Shown one piece after another: positions 24,901 to 38,800 of a stretch of 64,000 nt of DNA. The notes under the pieces are model-generated. The model saw only the letters and a program-made list of their open reading frames with translations, was not told where the DNA came from and did no database searches. Source of the DNA: Tetrahymena elliotti 4EA (taxonomy: Eukaryota; Ciliophora; Oligohymenophorea; Hymenostomatida; Tetrahymenidae); the NCBI GenBank assembly GCA_000231825.2, contig JH720396.1:62001-126000 (forward strand), read 5' to 3'. Both the position numbers and the translations under genes were made by a program. Position 1 is the first letter of the stretch; each line of letters opens with the position of its first letter.

Positions 24901-26171
24901 TTAACTGCAGACGTATCTAACTTGGACAAAGATGTTACAATTTTATATATTTCATGTTCGTCACATTCATTTTAGGGATCCTCTATATAAATTTTAGGAA
25001 TATCTGAATATTGCTCTGCCTCTTTTAGAGAAGAAACAATATCATATGAATGAAAGTCAAAGAAATTTAAGTAAATATCTTCCAAAGAAGCTACATCTTT
25101 ACTCCCTTTTTTGCTAAAATTATCTTCATTAAGCCTTTTTCTCATTATGCTTTTTTACTTTTCTGTTAATTTCTTAGATTTTTTTCTTTAGGGTGAATCT
25201 TTACTTTTTTTCTTGTGTTTGCTTTTTTAGATCCCTTTTTTCTTAGAATCATTAGATTTTTACATTTTCTTTTTCCTTTCTCTGCTACTACTGCTACTTA
25301 TTTATCTATCCCTCTACATATTTTTCTTTTCAAGTGCCATTTTACTCTATAATTAATACAATAAATTGCCTTATTCAGGATATTCTTACTCTATTATATG
25401 CTCATCATTTTCATCATTCATATTTTAATTTTTACTTTTCTTCTCAGTATTATCTTTATTATTACTAATAAAACCACAAGAATCTTCATCATCTGAGTGA
25501 TGCTTATTCATTTTCTTAGTTTATTTATCACTTTTATTTTGATTTTCTTCCTCCATTTAATAGCTTTTTTTATTCTTCTTTCTATTATTGCTACTTTTAC
25601 TACTTTCTCTATCACTATCTGAATTATTACTATCTTCGCTATCTTCACTATCTTAATCTTCATCATCACTGCTATCATATTCTTTATCACTGCTATTGCT
25701 AAATTCATTTTCATCATCACTCCTTCTATGATCATAGTAACTACCGTCAGAAGAATCTGTAAAGTTATATCTTGGAGATTCTTCTCCTGATGTAGCTTCC
25801 TCATACATCATGTAATTTAAATTCTATGAATATCTAGTTTTAGTCGAAAATTTATCAAGAAAGGATACTATTTGATTCTACTATTTATTCATTTTAGCCT
25901 ATTCAGCTAAATCAATTTTATTAATTTTGTAAAATCTGTTTATATTCTATTTTAAAATCTTTGTAATTTCATATGTATTTTAATTTTCCTAATCTACAAA
26001 CATTTTATAAAGCTAAAATTGATGCTCAAAACTATTTTATTAATTTTATGTGCTATTCTATTTTTCAATTTAAGATGAATTTGCTTAAAAAGGCTATCCT
26101 TCCATCTGAGATGGATGCTTTTGCTTTTAAGTTGACACACTTTTGGAGTTAGTTTATTATGTTGTGTTCAT
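21908..26171 (-). CDS. Large Ser/Lys/Asn/Gln/Pro-rich protein with possible RRM-like core
   Basis: Begins MNTTQQTNSKSVSTQ. The order is: an acidic Ser-rich region (about 25700-25450); a Lys/Ser-rich basic region (QRKKSKKLTEKQK, nuclear-localisation-like); and a conserved-looking core (about 25100-24260). In the core, YYACIFRNIPNFTAQ...TIAQFESVEDCEYACTVF resembles the two ribonucleoprotein strands of an RRM. A Cys-rich stretch follows (CNIHPKCSFARN, KRCKLFKC). Then come a long Asn/Ser tract and a Gln/Pro-rich tail ending in TPPPEPV. Introns are inferred at about 24470-24408 and 24248-24170; both keep the frame. The low-complexity half resembles prion-like tails of RNA-binding or transcription proteins. 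A nuclear RNA- or chromatin-related role is inferred only. A GTGAGTAAG donor-like site overlaps the stop, so the true end may lie near 21811. I do not recognise the family. Confidence 0.7.
23783..23831. repeat. Trinucleotide microsatellite coding for Asn/Ser
   Basis: GTTATT/GTTACT/ATT triplet run which on the minus strand reads as AAT/AAC/AGT codons (poly-Asn/Ser) in the gene above. Long frames on the plus strand here are by-products of the repeat. Confidence 0.8.
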
Positions 26172-27115
26172 AGTCTCAATTAAATTATTTAAGATAAAAA
26201 ATAAATGATATAAATAATCAAAACACTATTAATTAAATCTCTAAGAAATTAAATAATTATCAAAATAATGCATCTATTTATTAATATAAATAATTGCTTT
26301 GTTTTTCTAAACATTTTAGATTTCATCCTTATCTCTTTGATGACTCCTCTTCATGTTTTAATAAATTAAATTTTTAAAATCATGCAATTATTAAAAATCA
26401 TATTTTTTATATGTCTACTAAGCACACCAACAAGATACATAAACCCAATTAAAATATAAACAAAAATTATAACAGAATTATTTATTTGTTTTTAATTTAA
26501 AATTTCGGTTCAATTTTTAAAAAAATCTTAATTCTTAAAAAAATTTATTTTATAAAATATTGTTTTTTGAAAAAATCATTTTAATAGGTTATTACATTTT
26601 ATAAAAATATTATTTTTGAAAAACTAATTTTAATTGATTATTGCTTTGAAAAACTCATTTTAGTAGGCTGTTGCTTTGGAAAAAATAATTTTAATTAATT
26701 ATTTCTTCTGAAAAATGAGCAACCACACTTTTCCCTAAATATATTGAAACTATTTTGCATTTAACTTGTAAATATTTTTAATTTAAGTAAGAAATAAATC
26801 AAAAATATTTTTTATTTTTTTTTGGTTGTTGAAAAATGAGAAAAAATAATCAGAATAAAAAATAATGTTTATTTTGTTTAGTGTTAAAATGAATAGCTAA
26901 AATCCAGCATGAGATATAAAAATAAGACTATTTTTTTGCAAATATTTTGATATCAAGAATTATTTGGGTATTATTAATTTACTTTTAATCAATAAAAGCT
27001 AAAAAATTTTAATTTAATTTAAATCTAAAAAGATATGATTGTTAAAAGTTTAATTTATAGAAGTTTCTAATAGGTTAGTAGACTTTCATTTACAAATTCT
27101 CATTTTATAGCAAAA
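26172..27115. other. Divergent intergenic region with degenerate repeats
   Basis: About 940 bases between a minus-strand and a plus-strand start, presumably containing two promoters. The only structure seen is the short degenerate tandem repeat near 26560-26716. Confidence 0.6.
26560..26716. repeat. Degenerate tandem repeat, about 30-base unit
   Basis: Four to five copies of a unit like TTTGAAAAACTCATTTTA followed by GTAGGCTGTTGC-like sequence, diverged to differing degrees. The first two copies are separated by an extra 20-odd bases. Located in the shared 5' region of two divergent genes. Confidence 0.65.
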
Positions 27116-29092
27116 ATGAATGGTAATAAGCCTAAATTGCAGAAATTTAGCTAAAAATTAGAAGCTGTTTCTGTAAGTAAAGAAGAGCCTGGCATATAAG
27201 CTATTAAGTCATAAAAAAAATAGATAAATTCTTAGCAATCATTTAGAAGTAGAGTTAACAACAATTTGAGATAAAAATAAAAAATAGAAGAAAACCCATT
27301 TTAAAAAGTTTAAGATTAAGATATTGAATAAATCAACTAAGATGATTTAGAATTATTTGAAAAATGCTCTGAATTTATTGATTAAAAATAGTATGAGTAA
27401 GCAGCTCTGATTTTGTAAGAATTTTTAGATGGCTTAGAAGAATCTAAAGCTCATTCAGATGCTCTACAAATTTTAGAGTTGCAGAATAGTTTATATTTAT
27501 ATAGTAGAAAATACTTAGATGCCTATTTGGTGAGATCAAATATATCTAAATATATGGAATATGCCCCTACAAATTATTAAAAAGAAGAATTATAGAATTA
27601 AGTGATTAAATATTTTTATCAGCTAATATTCACTCATTAGTTACAAGCAGAAATGGATTTAGATATATTATATAAAAATCACTACAGATAGTTATAAGAA
27701 GAGAAAAAGGCTTTATTTGATCTAGCTATTGCTGTATGCATAAAATATTAATTTATTTTGTTGATATTGATTGAATTTGCTTTTATTTAATTTATAGGTT
27801 GGCCACTTTATTTCTCCTGATAAAGAAGCATAAGAAAAAGGAGTTGGTTTCATATAAAATTGCATCAAGAATACTTAGAATAAGCAAATTTTATGTAAAA
27901 ATTATCAATAAAAAGTAATTTATTTATTCATTTAATAATGTTGAAAATTATAACAATAGCATATGCGTTTTACAATTTGGGTGTTTACTAATTTAATTAG
28001 CTCGAGAATCCAAAAAAATTTATGGAAGAAGTCATATAAAATGAATAAACTAAAGATGATATGAAAAAGAAGATTTAGACTGTGATGAATAAAATAAATT
28101 CTAAGGAAAAGTTATTGATGAGTGATATATCTAATTCTCTTCAAAATATATTAGCATCAATCAACTTAAATAATTTAGGTGTATAAATATATTCAATTTA
28201 GGATATTATTGATAATAAACATAATTTGATCTTGTGTGACAAATTCTCTAGTAAAGCATTATTATTTTTAGCTTAAAACTATAACTTATTCAATATTTAA
28301 ATTGCCAAATCAGTAAATTAATTTTTTAGTTAGAAGTATTATCAAAATATTTTTTACTAAATAGCTAAGACTTCAACTTATGCATTTTGCTTATTAAATT
28401 ACTACTTAAAGAAAACAACACTAATAAAAAGCTAATTTCTTATATGCCTCCTTATTTGCTGATATTTAAAAAGTAATTAATTATGTTTATTCATAATATT
28501 TATCTAAATTTATTAAAAAAGCCTGAAGAAGCAAAAAAATTGCTAATGTAAAACCTATAAGATACAACTGATCCAGTAATTTATTCTTTTTACAATAAAA
28601 AAATAAAGAAATTTTGTTAATTTTAAATTAAAGATTCAAGACCCAGTTAGATATGAGACACTTAAATTGTTAAGCTTAGTTGATTTTGAAAATAAATATA
28701 GTAATGTCTTTATTAAAATTTAAAAGAGAAATCTCATTTTAAAATAATTCCTTCCTGATTTAATTTTTAAAAATAAATAATATTTTTAATTTATAATAGA
28801 GTTCAAAAAGATGGCATAAGATGTTATTCTAAAAGATAATTTGTAATATTGGTGTCTTAAATTATAAGATTTTGAATTATAGCCTTTGCACATAATACCA
28901 TAGAATGAATTAAAACTTATTTCTGATGAGGAATTAAGTGAATATAAAGATTATCTAGAAGGAGATGAATATTCATCAGGCGGTGAAGAAAGTGAAAACG
29001 ATTTAGAAGAAGAATATATAAAAAAGTGGGAAAAGTAATTTGAAAAAGCAGGAGTAGATATTAATAAAATAAAAAATACTTACTTAAAATGA
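27116..29092 (+). CDS. Unknown protein, mostly helical, acidic C-terminus (TPR-like?)
   Basis: Starts MNGNKPKLQKFSQKLE. Introns are inferred near 27735-27797, 27917-27955, 28477-28530 and 28580-28800, all with GTA starts and AG ends, and the exons join in frame. The N-terminal third has helix pairs that look like tetratricopeptide units, such as SEFIDQKQYEQAALILQEFL followed by LQNSLYLYSRKYLDAYLV. An unidentified middle part is followed by an acidic Ser/Glu-rich stretch (EYKDYLEGDEYSSGGEESEN). The end is EEEYIKKWEKQFEKAGVDIN...NTYLK and TGA 29090-29092. No catalytic motif, signal peptide or membrane segment is visible. I do not recognise the family; the TPR suggestion is weak and interior splice sites are approximate. 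Confidence 0.7.
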
Positions 29093-29838
29093 ATAATTAA
29101 AATGTTTTTACAATTTATTTCTTTTTATTTATTCATTATCAACCAAAATTCAAAAAAAAATTATTTATTCTAAGCTTCTCATATTTTATTAATTCTAGGG
29201 ATATTACGTGTATTTAAATAAATAAATTTTACATAATTTAGAATGCGTATTACCTTAATTAATGAGCTATTAATATTAAATATTAGAGTGTAAATATTTC
29301 TTTAGTGTATTAATTGAGTTCTAAAAAATTTTACTTTATCAGGTTGCAGTGTATTGAAATAGATACTTTATTAATTTTTTGTTTCTGTTTTGACTAAGTT
29401 TGAATTTTTTCTAAATATAATAACAATATTTATTATTTTATCCAAATCAAGAATGCTATTACACTACAAGTACAAAAAGAAATTTAGAAGATATCAACTT
29501 TTATTATTTGATATTATAATGCATATTAATGTAAAATACTTATTGATTCATTTAACAATATTTTCTTTTTTTATGTAAAATCTACATTTTCATTTAAAAG
29601 AATATTGATTTTCTGACAGGTTCACCTGTAAGTCTAATCAAGCATTATTCAATTATTAAATGCGATATTTAATCCTTTTTATTACATATCAAAAATAATT
29701 ATAAAAAAAATAAACATAAAGAACTAATTCAGCATTAAAATTAAAAGAAAAAATTTATTTATTTAAAATAAAGACAATATCAATTTTTATTTATTTCATA
29801 AGTAGCAATAGATCTAACGATACTAAAAAGCAAGCAAA
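29093..29838. other. Intergenic region
   Basis: About 750 bases of AT-rich DNA between two plus-strand genes. No coding exon or repeat is seen. The right end should contain the promoter of the LRR-patatin gene. Confidence 0.6.
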
Positions 29839-32800
29839 ATGAGTATTAAAGAACTTGCTAACTTAAAAAATGAGTTCTTAAATAAGTTTTTGAAAGATTG
29901 CGTTGAGTAAGATTTTATAAAATAGATTAGAAAGGTTCTAAAAGAATTCAAAGAATAAATATATGGAGGAGATAATTTGTAGAAATTGTTATCTGCAAAT
30001 TTATAGAGTTCAATTAGCACAAATCAAAGTACAGTATAAAGTTCAAATAGCACAATTAGTACCTCTAAAGGATATAGTAAATCCAACTAAAGTTTTTAAT
30101 AAGGAGCCAATAACTAAAATATTCAATAAGAAACAGAAGCAGCTAACATACAATACAACAATTAGTAAAGGTTTCTATTAGTAGCTGCATGTGAAGAAAT
30201 TTAGAAATTACTTAAGTATATAGTATAGCCTTATATAGTAATAAAATCATGTATAACAAATTTTGAGAGCAACTAAAAAAAGGATTTATTGGAATTAGTT
30301 AGTATAATTAAGCAAGAATTTGCTAACATAGATAAAAAAATAGCTCATGTTGTCAAGAATTACTCAGAAGTTCTCCCAATAAATATTTTAGATACTTTGA
30401 GTGATCTCTAGAAATATTATATTTAGCAAAGAAATGAGTACTTAGAAAAGAAGTTAGAAGACTTAGAGAAGCTTAAGTAAATGAGATACTTTCAAATTTA
30501 AGCTCCTTATATAGGATATCACTTAGTTGATGAAAATAAAGTTTAGTAATTATTTGAAAAAGCATCTATTTAGATTGAAAATTTAAGGATTTAGAGAGTT
30601 GGAACAGAATTTGTGCATCACTTCCAAAAATATTTAACTACTTATGTCTTTAACAAGTTACTCATGGACACAGATATACTTTCTGGTTTGGTTGTTTGCA
30701 TAAAAGATAACAAAAAGAAAAAAACCTATTTTTTCATTTAGTATTGTGATTTAAAAGTAGAAGAAATAGAATCAACTTCTTCTGCTGATTAGTAAATAGT
30801 TGTAGTACTTAACAAATATGGATAAAAATCTCCTGATTAACCTATCCCTACAAAGTAATTTATAACATTTCCTAAGATTTTAATTTTTTTCTATTTAAAT
30901 ATAATTTAAAATAAATTTATGAAAAAAACAAAGTAAAAATGGTTTTTTTGTCAACTAAAAGTGATAAGCAAAATAGAAGAAAAAAATATAAGAAATCTAT
31001 TTCTATTTTAGATAGAATATTAAATATGTTTTGAAATCATAAAATTGACATTTTTGGTTATTCATTCATATCATTTAATATTAAATTATTCTTTTAAATA
31101 TTCAATAGAAATGTAGATATGAATAGCTTTTTTAAGTAAATTGCTGCTTCATTTTTAAGTTTAAGCTTTGAGAGTTTTATCCCTAACTATGGCATTTGTG
31201 CAGAAACTGGGAAAATTTATAGACATTAGCTAAATACTACAAACGAAGATCGTACAGCTCATGCTGGTATTAAGAACCCATTATATTTTTTCAAAGAATT
31301 TTTTATGATGGAAAAGAAATCTAGTACTGAATTTTTATCATGCCTCAATTTAAAGCAATGTAATATGGCTAATTTCTTAGAGGCTTTGACATTATTGCAT
31401 GAATTTTAGAAAACAGATTTTAAATTTGAATTTAAGAAGGGAAGAAAGCTTCAGAGTTTGTACTTGAATAAAGATCACATAAATTCTCTCTAGTCCATAG
31501 TTCAAGAATTTAGTAGAACTCTTGTTTGGCTTGAAGAGAGTGTATTCCCTGTTAATGGAAAAGTTTGTTTGCTTTAGATTATGAATTAAATATAGCCTCT
31601 CGTTATTGAATTCTCAAATCGTATTATGAGCAAATCTATGTCAGAGCATTTAGGTTTTATGAAAAAAATTTCTATAGAAGATTTCTTAATCAAAATCTCA
31701 ACAAAAAAAGCCTTAAAAAAGTATATCTAGCAAAATAAATCATTTGAAGATAATCGTTTCTTAAAAGAAGAACTAACCTCAGGAGGAGAAACAAATCGTA
31801 CTGCTAGTTTAAGTGGATAAAGTTAAACTCCATAAGCAAATAGTGGTGGAAATGCTGGCCAACAAGCTTAATCAGGTTAATAATAAAATTCAAATACAGC
31901 AGGTAGTAATCTATCTGCTTAAGGTAATTCAAGTGCTGCTGGAAATTCAAATTCTTCATCATATTCAAACTAATCTTAAGGTCATAGTATGAATCAAAAT
32001 TAATTTGGCTAGTAAGGTATATAAATTACATAATATTTAATGGAGTTAAATCTTCTGAACTTTCATAGAAAAGAGCGAAAAGTTATATTAAAGTATGCAG
32101 CTGAAAATCTACTCTATTTGCCAATGGTCTTGAGTTTAGAACATACCTAGGATGTAATAAAAAAATTTAATAAATCCTGGAGAAGTACTCAGCTTTGGTT
32201 TGATAATTATTAATTTGTGTTTGATGAAATTGAAGATGACTCCATATTATTTTAAATTTAAAGAAAAAGCTCTTCTTAAAATAAAAACATCTACAACATA
32301 CCTAATCCACAACTTACGAATCAAAATTATAATAATTTATTTGCAACTCCCATCAAAAGAAAATAATCAAATAAACAATCCACTAATAATAATGAATAAA
32401 ATTTTCCTTCTGGTGAAAATATTTGTAACAGTTGCAACCATTTAAATGAATTTGAAAAAAATATTGATTCTAATGATAAATTTTTAAATGAAAGCGGGTT
32501 GAAGAAACCAGAATAATAAAAATAAGTTTTTGAAAGCATCTTTGTGGAGTTAATGGGATTAGTTTTTAATATGAATATTATGAGTATTTTGACAAGCTAA
32601 ACATTTTCAAATTTAAAGTATTTTGATGACTATAATTAGAAACATATTTATTTAATCAAAGCATACTTTAAATTCCCATAAGTTAGAGGTGATAAAGGAT
32701 ACAAGTTATCTGAGACTTTATTAGAAAGATCAATTAAGTTAAAGAAGTATAAATTAGCTTGCTTACTGTTAGATTAAGGAGAAGGAGTTAACATCACTAA

Positions 32801-35800
32801 AGATATTATTTTTAATTACTTAAGTGAAGAAAAATTAAAACCTCACCAATATAAAAAGGTTGAGCAGTAGTAAAATAGTAAATAGGAATTAAATGAAAAT
32901 AAGTTTGAGACCCCTAATTGTTTAAGGTGTGATGAAGATGGAGGTATATTACCTAGAGAATGTCAAGAATATGATGAAGAGACCATTTTGAAAATGGTCT
33001 AAGATAGAGAGGAATTTGATTAGAAGCTTCAACAATTAGTTATTAGACATCATGCATAATGGCTAAATGATTTTAATTGGGAAAAGATGTGGAGATAAGA
33101 GTTCAATCCTGAAAACCATAAAAAGACTTATGATTCTAATATTGATGACAATTCTATTATTGTTTATACAAATGAATATGGAGTTAGATGTCTTCCTATA
33201 GATATATGGACTTAAATATTTGATTTCAAGAAAATAGATTCCAGTAAACATGGTCAAGAAAATAAAATTGAATTATCAAGAGTTAAAATAGATGAAGAAT
33301 AAGAATCTGGTGATGAAAATACAGTTACAGCTCATAAAAAAGAAGGAAAAAATGATAAAATTTAGAAGTAATCATCCTTGAGCATTAATGATTAGAATCT
33401 TGAATTACAATAAAATTTTTCAAAAGAAGTATTGAGAGGAAATTCTCACAGTTAATCCCCCAAATCATAAAACTCATAAACAAATCTAAGTGAAGAAGGT
33501 AGGTAATCAAAGAAGGATTCAATATAATAAATATGTGATGATACCAATTAAGTAGACTAAGAGAAAAATAATGAATAACCTCCCAGTAGTTAACGCAGTT
33601 AAGAAAATGAATAAATATATGATTTAGAAGGAAAAAAGAAAAAAGAATCAGCAGATAACGAATAAGGTTTAAATGAGTAGGAACATGAGCAATAAAATCA
33701 AAATGAACCTGAAACTTAAGAGCAAAAAGAGGAAAAAATAAAATCAAGTTAGGATTTGGCTTCAAGAAAATCTTCATTAAATTAAAACCAATTAGCCACC
33801 TCTGATAAAAAATCAAATAATGAAGAGGAGGAGGAAAATATTTAAAGCATGTAAACAAAAGAAGAATAAGATAATTAAGACAACTAAGATGAACAACATA
33901 ATGAACAAAGGTTATCTTAGAAGTATGTATAGTCCCCTTAAAATTAGATTGAAGATTAAGATAATTCTTAAGAACACAAAAAATCATTGTAATTGAACTT
34001 CGAAGAATCTGATGAAGTGGGAAATCAAACAGTTAGACTATCTCCTCTTAATTCATAGTTTAACATAATAGACAATTTTTAGGAAGGTCAAAAACTGAAT
34101 GGAATTTTAGAATTAAAGAAATTCTCTTATTAAGATGAGAAAAATTATTTTATATCGAATTACTTGCAGACCTTATAGAATTCTTAAGATTAAGTTAAGT
34201 AAAGAAAATTGGTATTAGTTCATTGCTAAAACCTTGATTTTTTGGTTGAAGAATCTCCTGAATATCCTGGCTTGGCCTATGCAGAAGATTCATTAATTCA
34301 TTATTTTAGCAGTCACATGAAGCCAAAGAGAATGCTAGTTAGAATTAATGATGTTGACTACACATTCACTTAAGTTATTCATAACTGCATTTCTCTTTAA
34401 AATGTAATAAACTAAGATTTGCCTTACAGTTTTGATAAATAAAGTATTGGTGAGAGTATCCTTTTAAATATCATTATAGGGAAATAGCTAAATGGATTAG
34501 AAGATGAAATTCTTGAGCCGAATCCTAACAATCCAAAAGAATGCCGTTTAGTAAACATATCTACATCTTAACCTTTTGCTATGGAAATAATTAGATATAA
34601 CTCAATAAACTATGCTATAAACAATAAAAATGTCATCTTTTGTTTAGATCAAATGAATGACCCTGTTGATTCTGCTCTTATTATGAAATATAGATAAGTA
34701 AACCCTGAAAAGTTATTAGATGATTGGCTGAATGATCTATACTTTTTCTAGTAGAAATTAACCTAGTAAAGAATAGTAATTAATAATCCTAGATTCTTTA
34801 TTAAAACATAATCAAATTCTGAAGAGCAACAAACTTCATAAAATATTTAGATGAATAAAGCTATTCTCTTCTAAAAGGGCATGATAAAAGAGCTTTATTA
34901 TAGACTATCTAGACTAACAAAATATTTAAAGAAGATTCATTATGATGATCATTGTGGTAGCTTACCTAAATATCAAGAGATATTTGAGGCTGTTAGTCCA
35001 CATTTAGCAGATATGTATAAAAGAGTTAATACATAAAAAGATGTGCAATTATCCAGCAGATTTGAATAAATTCTATAAAACTTAGATAAAGTGAAATCAT
35101 TTGTAACTTGTGACATCCCTTCATTTTATTCTCATTTTACTTTAGAAAAGATCTACAACTATGAATCATTAGAAGAAGTTATATCAACTTTTAAAAGCAT
35201 AGGACCTTTATCTTCCAAAGAGATAGTCAAATAACTTTCTAAGCTACAAAGAAAAGATAATCTACAATGGGAGGATATCTTTTAAAATGTTAGTAAGAAT
35301 TCTTAGATCAGGTATATTTTAATTTTTTTTTTTCAGTTTAACATCTTATTTATATTCAATATTATTAATAAAGATAAATTATGATCAATGGCTATTTGGA
35401 TAATGATTGGAGTGATAGTAGTATGGTTGAAAAGTTTATGAGTCAGCTAACTGCCTTTTAGTAAAAGCCTGTTGCAGAATTCAAGCACCTTTTGTCAGAT
35501 TTAATATTTTATTAGAGTGACATAATATCATGGAAAATGATAAGGAACTTGGGTCATGATCGTATCACTACTCTATCATTGAAAGGATGCACTAAAATTA
35601 CTGATACTGATGTAGTAAAGATTTCAGAGAGCATGGTTAATTTAGTTTATTTAGATTTATCTAAAAACCCAAATATTATTAAATTTAATCACTCTATAAC
35701 TTCTAAGTGTAATTAGAGTAAACCTTTGTAATTCCCATAGCTAAAAACTTTAATTTTGGAAGAATGTGTTAATTTATGTATTTGTGATGTTGAAGGTTAG

Positions 35801-38800
35801 CACATACAGAATATTAACTTAAATACTTGCATTTTATTGCAAAATCTTATGACTGCAACACCAAGTTTAAAAAGAATAAGCTTAAAAACATGTCATTCTT
35901 TGCTAGAAGAGCATGCAATACTTTTCATAATTGAAGGAACAAACTGTATGATAGATGAGCAAACAAGTAGTGGAGCTTTCAGATAAACCTTAACTGCCAT
36001 GACGAAAAACCCACATAGTAAATTAAGCACCTATAAAATGTACGTTCTTAGTATATTTGGTCGTCTTTTCAATAAAGTAATAAAAATAATTCTTTTTTTT
36101 AGTTTTATAAAATGTTAAAATATATTTTGTAATTTTACAGATCAAGAACTTACAAGATTTATATCCTTTAGTTTATGCCTTGAGTAGGAGAGGTCTAAAT
36201 AAAGCTGCTTAGAATAAAGAATCAAGCAGCTTTTTCGGCTTCTCTAAAAAGTCAACCACAACCTCTGATTCTTTGGTGAAAAATTGTAGAGTGAGCTCTA
36301 TCAATCTTCTTCTAAAAAATTCAAATATTCGTGAACTTAAGTTTATGAATATTTGCGAAGAGTTCAAAGATCAAAACGTTACATCTATTCTTGAAATACT
36401 CTGTGAAAAATTCTAAGAGTCAGCTTAATCTTCCAACAAAAAAGAGTTAGTGACTGAAATTGATACAATAGATCTTTCAGATATTAAGTTATCAGAAAAA
36501 AATATGAAAAATTTAGGCGAAATTATTTCACTTATCAAAACAACATCTTCTCAAGGTTTGTCTATTTTTATTTAAAATAGCTAAGAACCTCTTAGCAAGG
36601 GAATGAAATATTTCTGTGAAGTAAAAATTTATTTATCAGCTATGAATTAATTATTTATTTTATTATTTTTTAATTCAGGGAGCTTTGAAAAACGAAATAA
36701 ACAAGCTAGACATGAGTAAGAATAGATTCGGTGAAGAGTAAATAGAAGAAATATGTTTAATGATAAAAGGAGTTGGAATCAATTAAAAACTGAATCAACT
36801 ATTTTTAAGAAATTGTAGAATTAATAATAATTTATTAGTAAAACTCAGTCAAGCAATTATGAAAAATGCAACTCTTAGAGTGCTAGATTTAAGTGACAAT
36901 TTATTTGACCATGAAGGTTTCAAAATATTTATGTAAAGTTTGTATGATAATACCACATTGACTAGTTTGATTTTAGATGGAAACTCTTTGACAGGCTAAG
37001 GCTTTTCTTCAATTAAGAAAGGAAGGTTTTTAAAGAAATTGAATTTAGAGTAATGTTGGCTTGAAGAGTTTGAAATTGCATAAATTTGTGAACTCCTAAA
37101 AGAATAATAATAGCTCAATTATCTTGACTTAAGTTTTAATAAGTTCAACATAAAAAGTACTTAGTAATTAGTTCAAAGTATTAAATAATCTAATTGCTTA
37201 AAAGAGCTCATAATTAAAAAAATATTTGATGAAGAAGAAAGTATATAAAATGCCTCTCATATTTCTGAAATATTGATCAATAACCCATCCTTACAAACTT
37301 TGGATATAAGTGGTAATTCTATTGGAAACGATGGATTAATCTAGTTTGGTAAAGCCTTACAATAAAACACAGTTTTAAGAGTATTGCTTATCAATGATGA
37401 TTCTAATTTTGGTCTTCGAGGTATTGGCTATCTTGCTGAGTTGATTTAATTTAATAACACCTTATAGGTAATTTACATAAATAAAAATGACCTCCTAAGC
37501 ATTTTTAATTTTTTAATTTTAAAAAAAGGTTTTAGAAATACAAGGAGTAGAGAATAACTAAGACAGTAAGCTAGAAGGGTTTTAAGCTGCTTGGGAAATG
37601 GTGAAATAAAAAATCCATAGAAATAATTTGTTCCGTCTTTCTAAATTGTCATCAAAAAAAATGAATAGTTTCTAAATGCCATTCTTAAAAAAAGGTAATA
37701 TCTCCCCTACTCATAGATCTCTAGATCAATCTTCTTTCTTTATGGGAGGTGAAAAATTAGACTCTACAAGAATTAAAGGAACTTCTGATCACTATAGATT
37801 AGGTTTAAGTATAGATGGTGGCGGTATGAGAGGTATTATCCCTGGTTGCATAATTCAATACTTATGCAAAGGTAAGAATTAAAATAATATTAAATACATA
37901 TTTAATTTATTAAATATTTAAACAGAAACTAAAAAAGAAGTACATGAAATTTTCGATGTTCTAGGAGGTACATCAATTGGAGGAATTCTAGCTTTGGCCT
38001 TAGTTTGTAAGAGAAAATATTTAATTTTAGATTTTAAATATTAAAAAAAATAAAAATTATTAGGCACACATGATGGTAAAAATCCTGTTGCAAGAGGAGC
38101 TGATCTTCCTTAATTCTTTGAAGAAAATGGTTGCACCATTTTTAATTCATCTAAAATGGTAGCTCTTTGGAATAATTTAAGAGATAAAAGCAAATATGAT
38201 CCAGCTGGTATTGAATCAATTTTGAAAAAATACTTTTAGAATTGCAAATTATCAGATGTTATCAAAGGCACAAGTGTTATAACAACTGCTATGAAAAGAG
38301 AAAATATTTAAGGTAATTTTTACTACCTGTTAAGTAATTTTTAGCAATTTATTTTTAAAAGGTAAAAATATGGCAAAGATTTTCAGATCTAAAGAAGCTA
38401 TGTTTTCAGATGACAAAAACTTTTATGTTAGAGATATTGCCAGAGCTACATCTGCTGCACCTACTTATTTCCCTTCAGCAGAAATTAAAAGTATTAATGG
38501 AGTCAAGAAATATTCTTTGATTGATGGTGCTTTAGGATAAAACAACCCATCAAAATTAGTCTTAGACGATATTAAAACAGAAGCACTAAACAGTGGAAAT
38601 GAGAAAAACTTTTTCCTATTATCGTTGAGTACAGGAACACCTATTACTACTCAATAAATATCATAAAATGCAGGTATCTTTAATCTAGTACCTATTATTA
38701 ACAGTTTAGGAGAAGGTGCACTTGCTTTCTTAGATAGAGATATTGAAAAAAGTGCTGACGGATAATATTTAAGAATAAATCCTGATATTCCTATCAAAAA

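Noticed and set aside
29963..30181. Short plus-strand frame starting MEEIICRNCYLQ
   Set aside because: It overlaps in another frame the first exon of the giant gene, whose own frame runs on for about 1 kb in ciliate code.
33385..33987. 200-codon minus-strand open frame with hydrophobic content
   Set aside because: It lies opposite the Gln/Glu-rich linker of the LRR-patatin gene; hydrophobic residues are the reverse complement of Gln/Lys/Glu codons.
35380..35385. ATG as start of a separate LRR-patatin gene
   Set aside because: It would overlap the stop of the preceding frame, leaving no room for UTRs and promoter; an intron explains both better.
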